Shown here: in pieces, positions 5,262 to 6,598 of the stretch
Layout of the letters: each line of letters begins with the position of its first letter
Numbering within the stretch: position 1 is the stretch's first letter
From: Deltaproteobacteria bacterium
GTDB lineage: Bacteria; Myxococcota_A; UBA796; UBA2385
Reading direction: 5' to 3'
DNA: 6,598 nt
Assembly: GCA_016845285.1 (NCBI GenBank)
Contig: JAERSX010000999.1
Location: forward strand, 1-6,598
Translations under genes and position numbers: made by a program
Notes under the pieces: generated by a model
Seen by the model: only the letters and a program-made list of their open reading frames with translations
Database searches by the model: none
What the model was told of the DNA's origin: nothing

Positions 5262-6598
5262 CAGGTGCCGAATGGACGGGCCACACGAAAGCTCAGCCCA
5301 CTGAAGGGGGCGTCGGCGGGAAAAACCGCTCGAGTCACGAGCGGAACGAGAGGGGTGCACCACGCGCCACCGCGGAAGACCCGATTGGGCCTGTCGCTCA
5401 TGGGCCCACACCCATCGATTGGAGACAGACGCCCTCGTGAATCGATGCCGCTACTCAAGCTGTCCGGCGCGTTGACACACCACTCAGACACGTTGCCCGC
5501 CACGTCCATGAGGCCGTACGGGCTCTGATCAGCGGGTGTGGCCCCCACCTCTCGAGGCAGAATGTGCTCGCGGTGACTCCATTGTGAGCAAGCCCTCGAC
5601 GCGTCGGGCACCATCCCCCAAGGGAAGAGGCGAGCGTCCACCCCACGTGCCGCCTTCTCCCACTCCAATTCATGGGCGAGTCGCCACGGCTTCCCGGTTC
5701 GCTTGGCCATCCACGCGGCAAAGCCGGCCGCCCCATACCAGGTGACCATCAGGACGGGCCAGAGTGGCTTCCACAGGTGGCCCTGTGCGTCCGCTCGCAT
5801 GGTGAAGCGCTGGCCATCGAAGCCATAGATGATGGGGGACTGGGAACCCGAGACGACCGACCTCTCCTGGGGTGCGAAGCTCATCGCCTTGTCGACGCGA
5901 CCTTGCGCCACCAGGTCATCCAGGAAGGCGATGTAGTCCTGGTTGGTGACGACGTTCCTCCGGAAGACAATGCCGTCGACCCACAGGCGTTGACGGGGGA
6001 AAAAGCGTTCATCGGTGGACCCACTCCAGAACCAACCGGCGGGAACGTAGCGCTCGTCCTCATCCAGCTCGTCGGGCAGCGGCAGGCGGATGGGCAGGGG
6101 GTCCTCACCCCCTGGCGGCACGCCATCCCAGTGCTGCTGGCGGTCGATGAACACGGGGTAGCGGACAGGCGCACGCTCGGGATGCCGGAGGATGCAGAGG
6201 TAGCTGCCGCGCTCCAGCTCGACGGACCGAAGGGGAGTCGGTCCGAGCGAACGAACGAACTCGGGCACCAATCGTCGCCGGTGATCCACGTAGCGGTAGA
6301 GCTCGACCTCGGCGCCAGGAGGCTCCGTCACGAGGCTCAAAGCGCCACGGCCGTCCAGGTACTCCAGGTGGCGGTGGCGGTCGGGGTGGTGTTCTGGCAT
6401 CGCGGACGCGAACTGCCGAAGGAGGACGTCGAGGCGGCTGGTGTCCTGGCTTGCGCGCTCAGAGGCCTCGTGAGCCGCCCGATACTGCTCTGCCAGCGCT
6501 GCATGCGCCTCGGGAAGCTCATGGGTGTGGGTCAGAGAGCCGCGGAGCAATGACTCGATCTCGAGCTCCACGAGGCCCGCCTGGTGTTCCTTCTGGAC
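5261..6598 (-). CDS. PEGA-like / formylglycine-generating-enzyme-fold protein, probably C-terminal part of a Ser/Thr kinase fusion (N-terminus beyond window)
   Basis: The last 445 residues of a minus-strand gene; the frame is open through 6598, so the GTG at 6571 is not taken as the start. Numbering from that GTG: residues 1-70 are helical and charged, as in the linker after the kinase domain. About 76-145 form a PEGA-like beta domain (GALSLVTEPPGAEVELYRYV, then ERGSYLCILRH). About 175-436 are an FGE-sulfatase (SUMF1) fold: YVPAGWFWSG, VVTNQDYIAFLDDL, PVLMVTWYGAAGFAAWMA, WRLAHELEWEKAARG, LFPWG, SPYGLMDVAGNVSEWC, RVFRGGAWC, SFRVARPF. This arrangement matches Myxococcota kinase-FGE fusions; the kinase itself is not visible. 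True FGEs oxidise a sulfatase cysteine using a C-x4-C pair after the RGGSW motif. Here one Cys (405) follows RGGAW directly and the position five residues on is Pro, so catalysis is doubtful and a binding or scaffold role is more likely. Confidence 0.88.
   Translation of the reverse strand, partial: VQKEHQAGLVELEIESLLRGSLTHTHELPEAHAALAEQYRAAHEASERASQDTSRLDVLLRQFASAMPEHHPDRHRHLEYLDGRGALSLVTEPPGAEVELYRYVDHRRRLVPEFVRSLGPTPLRSVELERGSYLCILRHPERAPVRYPVFIDRQQHWDGVPPGGEDPLPIRLPLPDELDEDERYVPAGWFWSGSTDERFFPRQRLWVDGIVFRRNVVTNQDYIAFLDDLVAQGRVDKAMSFAPQERSVVSGSQSPIIYGFDGQRFTMRADAQGHLWKPLWPVLMVTWYGAAGFAAWMAKRTGKPWRLAHELEWEKAARGVDARLFPWGMVPDASRACSQWSHREHILPREVGATPADQSPYGLMDVAGNVSEWCVNAPDSLSSGIDSRGRLSPIDGCGPMSDRPNRVFRGGAWCTPLVPLVTRAVFPADAPFSGLSFRVARPFGT

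Noticed and set aside
4971..5528. A 185-codon plus-strand frame crossing the end of the FGE-fold gene.
   Set aside because: It overlaps the conserved C-terminus of the FGE fold on the other strand and itself shows no motif.
2257..6598. A sulfur-ester gene cluster: an ASST-like gene plus an FGE (sulfatase-activating) gene in the same window.
   Set aside because: The FGE-fold protein lacks the C-x4-C catalytic pair and has kinase-fusion architecture, no sulfatase gene is present, and the two genes are on opposite strands with another gene between them.

Overview
The window is high-G+C DNA whose real genes strongly prefer G/C at the third codon position. The best taxonomic clue is the gene at the right edge, the C-terminal part of a long protein in which a helical linker and a PEGA-like beta domain precede a formylglycine-generating-enzyme (SUMF1/FGE-sulfatase) fold. 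That layout is typical of Ser/Thr-kinase-FGE fusions in Myxococcota and relatives. The many exported lipoproteins and a good sigma-54 promoter fit the same kind of organism. The assignment is an inference; there is no rRNA or marker gene here.

Layout, left to right. (1) 1-342, minus: 5' part of an exported protein running off the left edge. (2) 467-973, minus: small membrane-anchored protein of unknown function. (3) 974-1230: divergent intergenic region with a near-consensus -24/-12 (sigma-54) promoter facing right, flanked by a perfect 9-bp inverted repeat. (4) 1231-1899, plus: unrecognised lipoprotein. (5) 1900-2256: long gap with a strong 9-bp hairpin. (6) 2257-3696, plus: lipoprotein with an arylsulfotransferase (ASST)-like beta-propeller. 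(7) 3697-3887: gap with a palindrome and direct repeats. (8) 3888-4865, plus: lipoprotein with a faintly ExbD/TolR-like region and a C-terminal polyproline tail made by eight CCG codons. (9) 4862-5261, minus: two doubtful small frames downstream of gene 10. (10) 5261-6598, minus: the FGE-fold protein, open at the right edge.

How they may work together: three consecutive plus-strand genes each encode their own lipobox, and the two left minus-strand genes encode envelope-directed proteins, so the centre looks like an envelope/surface-protein region. The genes are spaced by 191-357 bp, so they are probably separate transcription units rather than one operon. Only the lipoprotein at 1231 shows a recognisable promoter, which implies activation by an enhancer-binding protein not encoded here. 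No mobile element, tRNA, rRNA or CRISPR array was seen. No complete new multi-gene system is evident; the most distinctive points are the sigma-54-controlled orphan lipoprotein, the FGE-fold protein without the catalytic cysteine pair, and the ASST-like lipoprotein.
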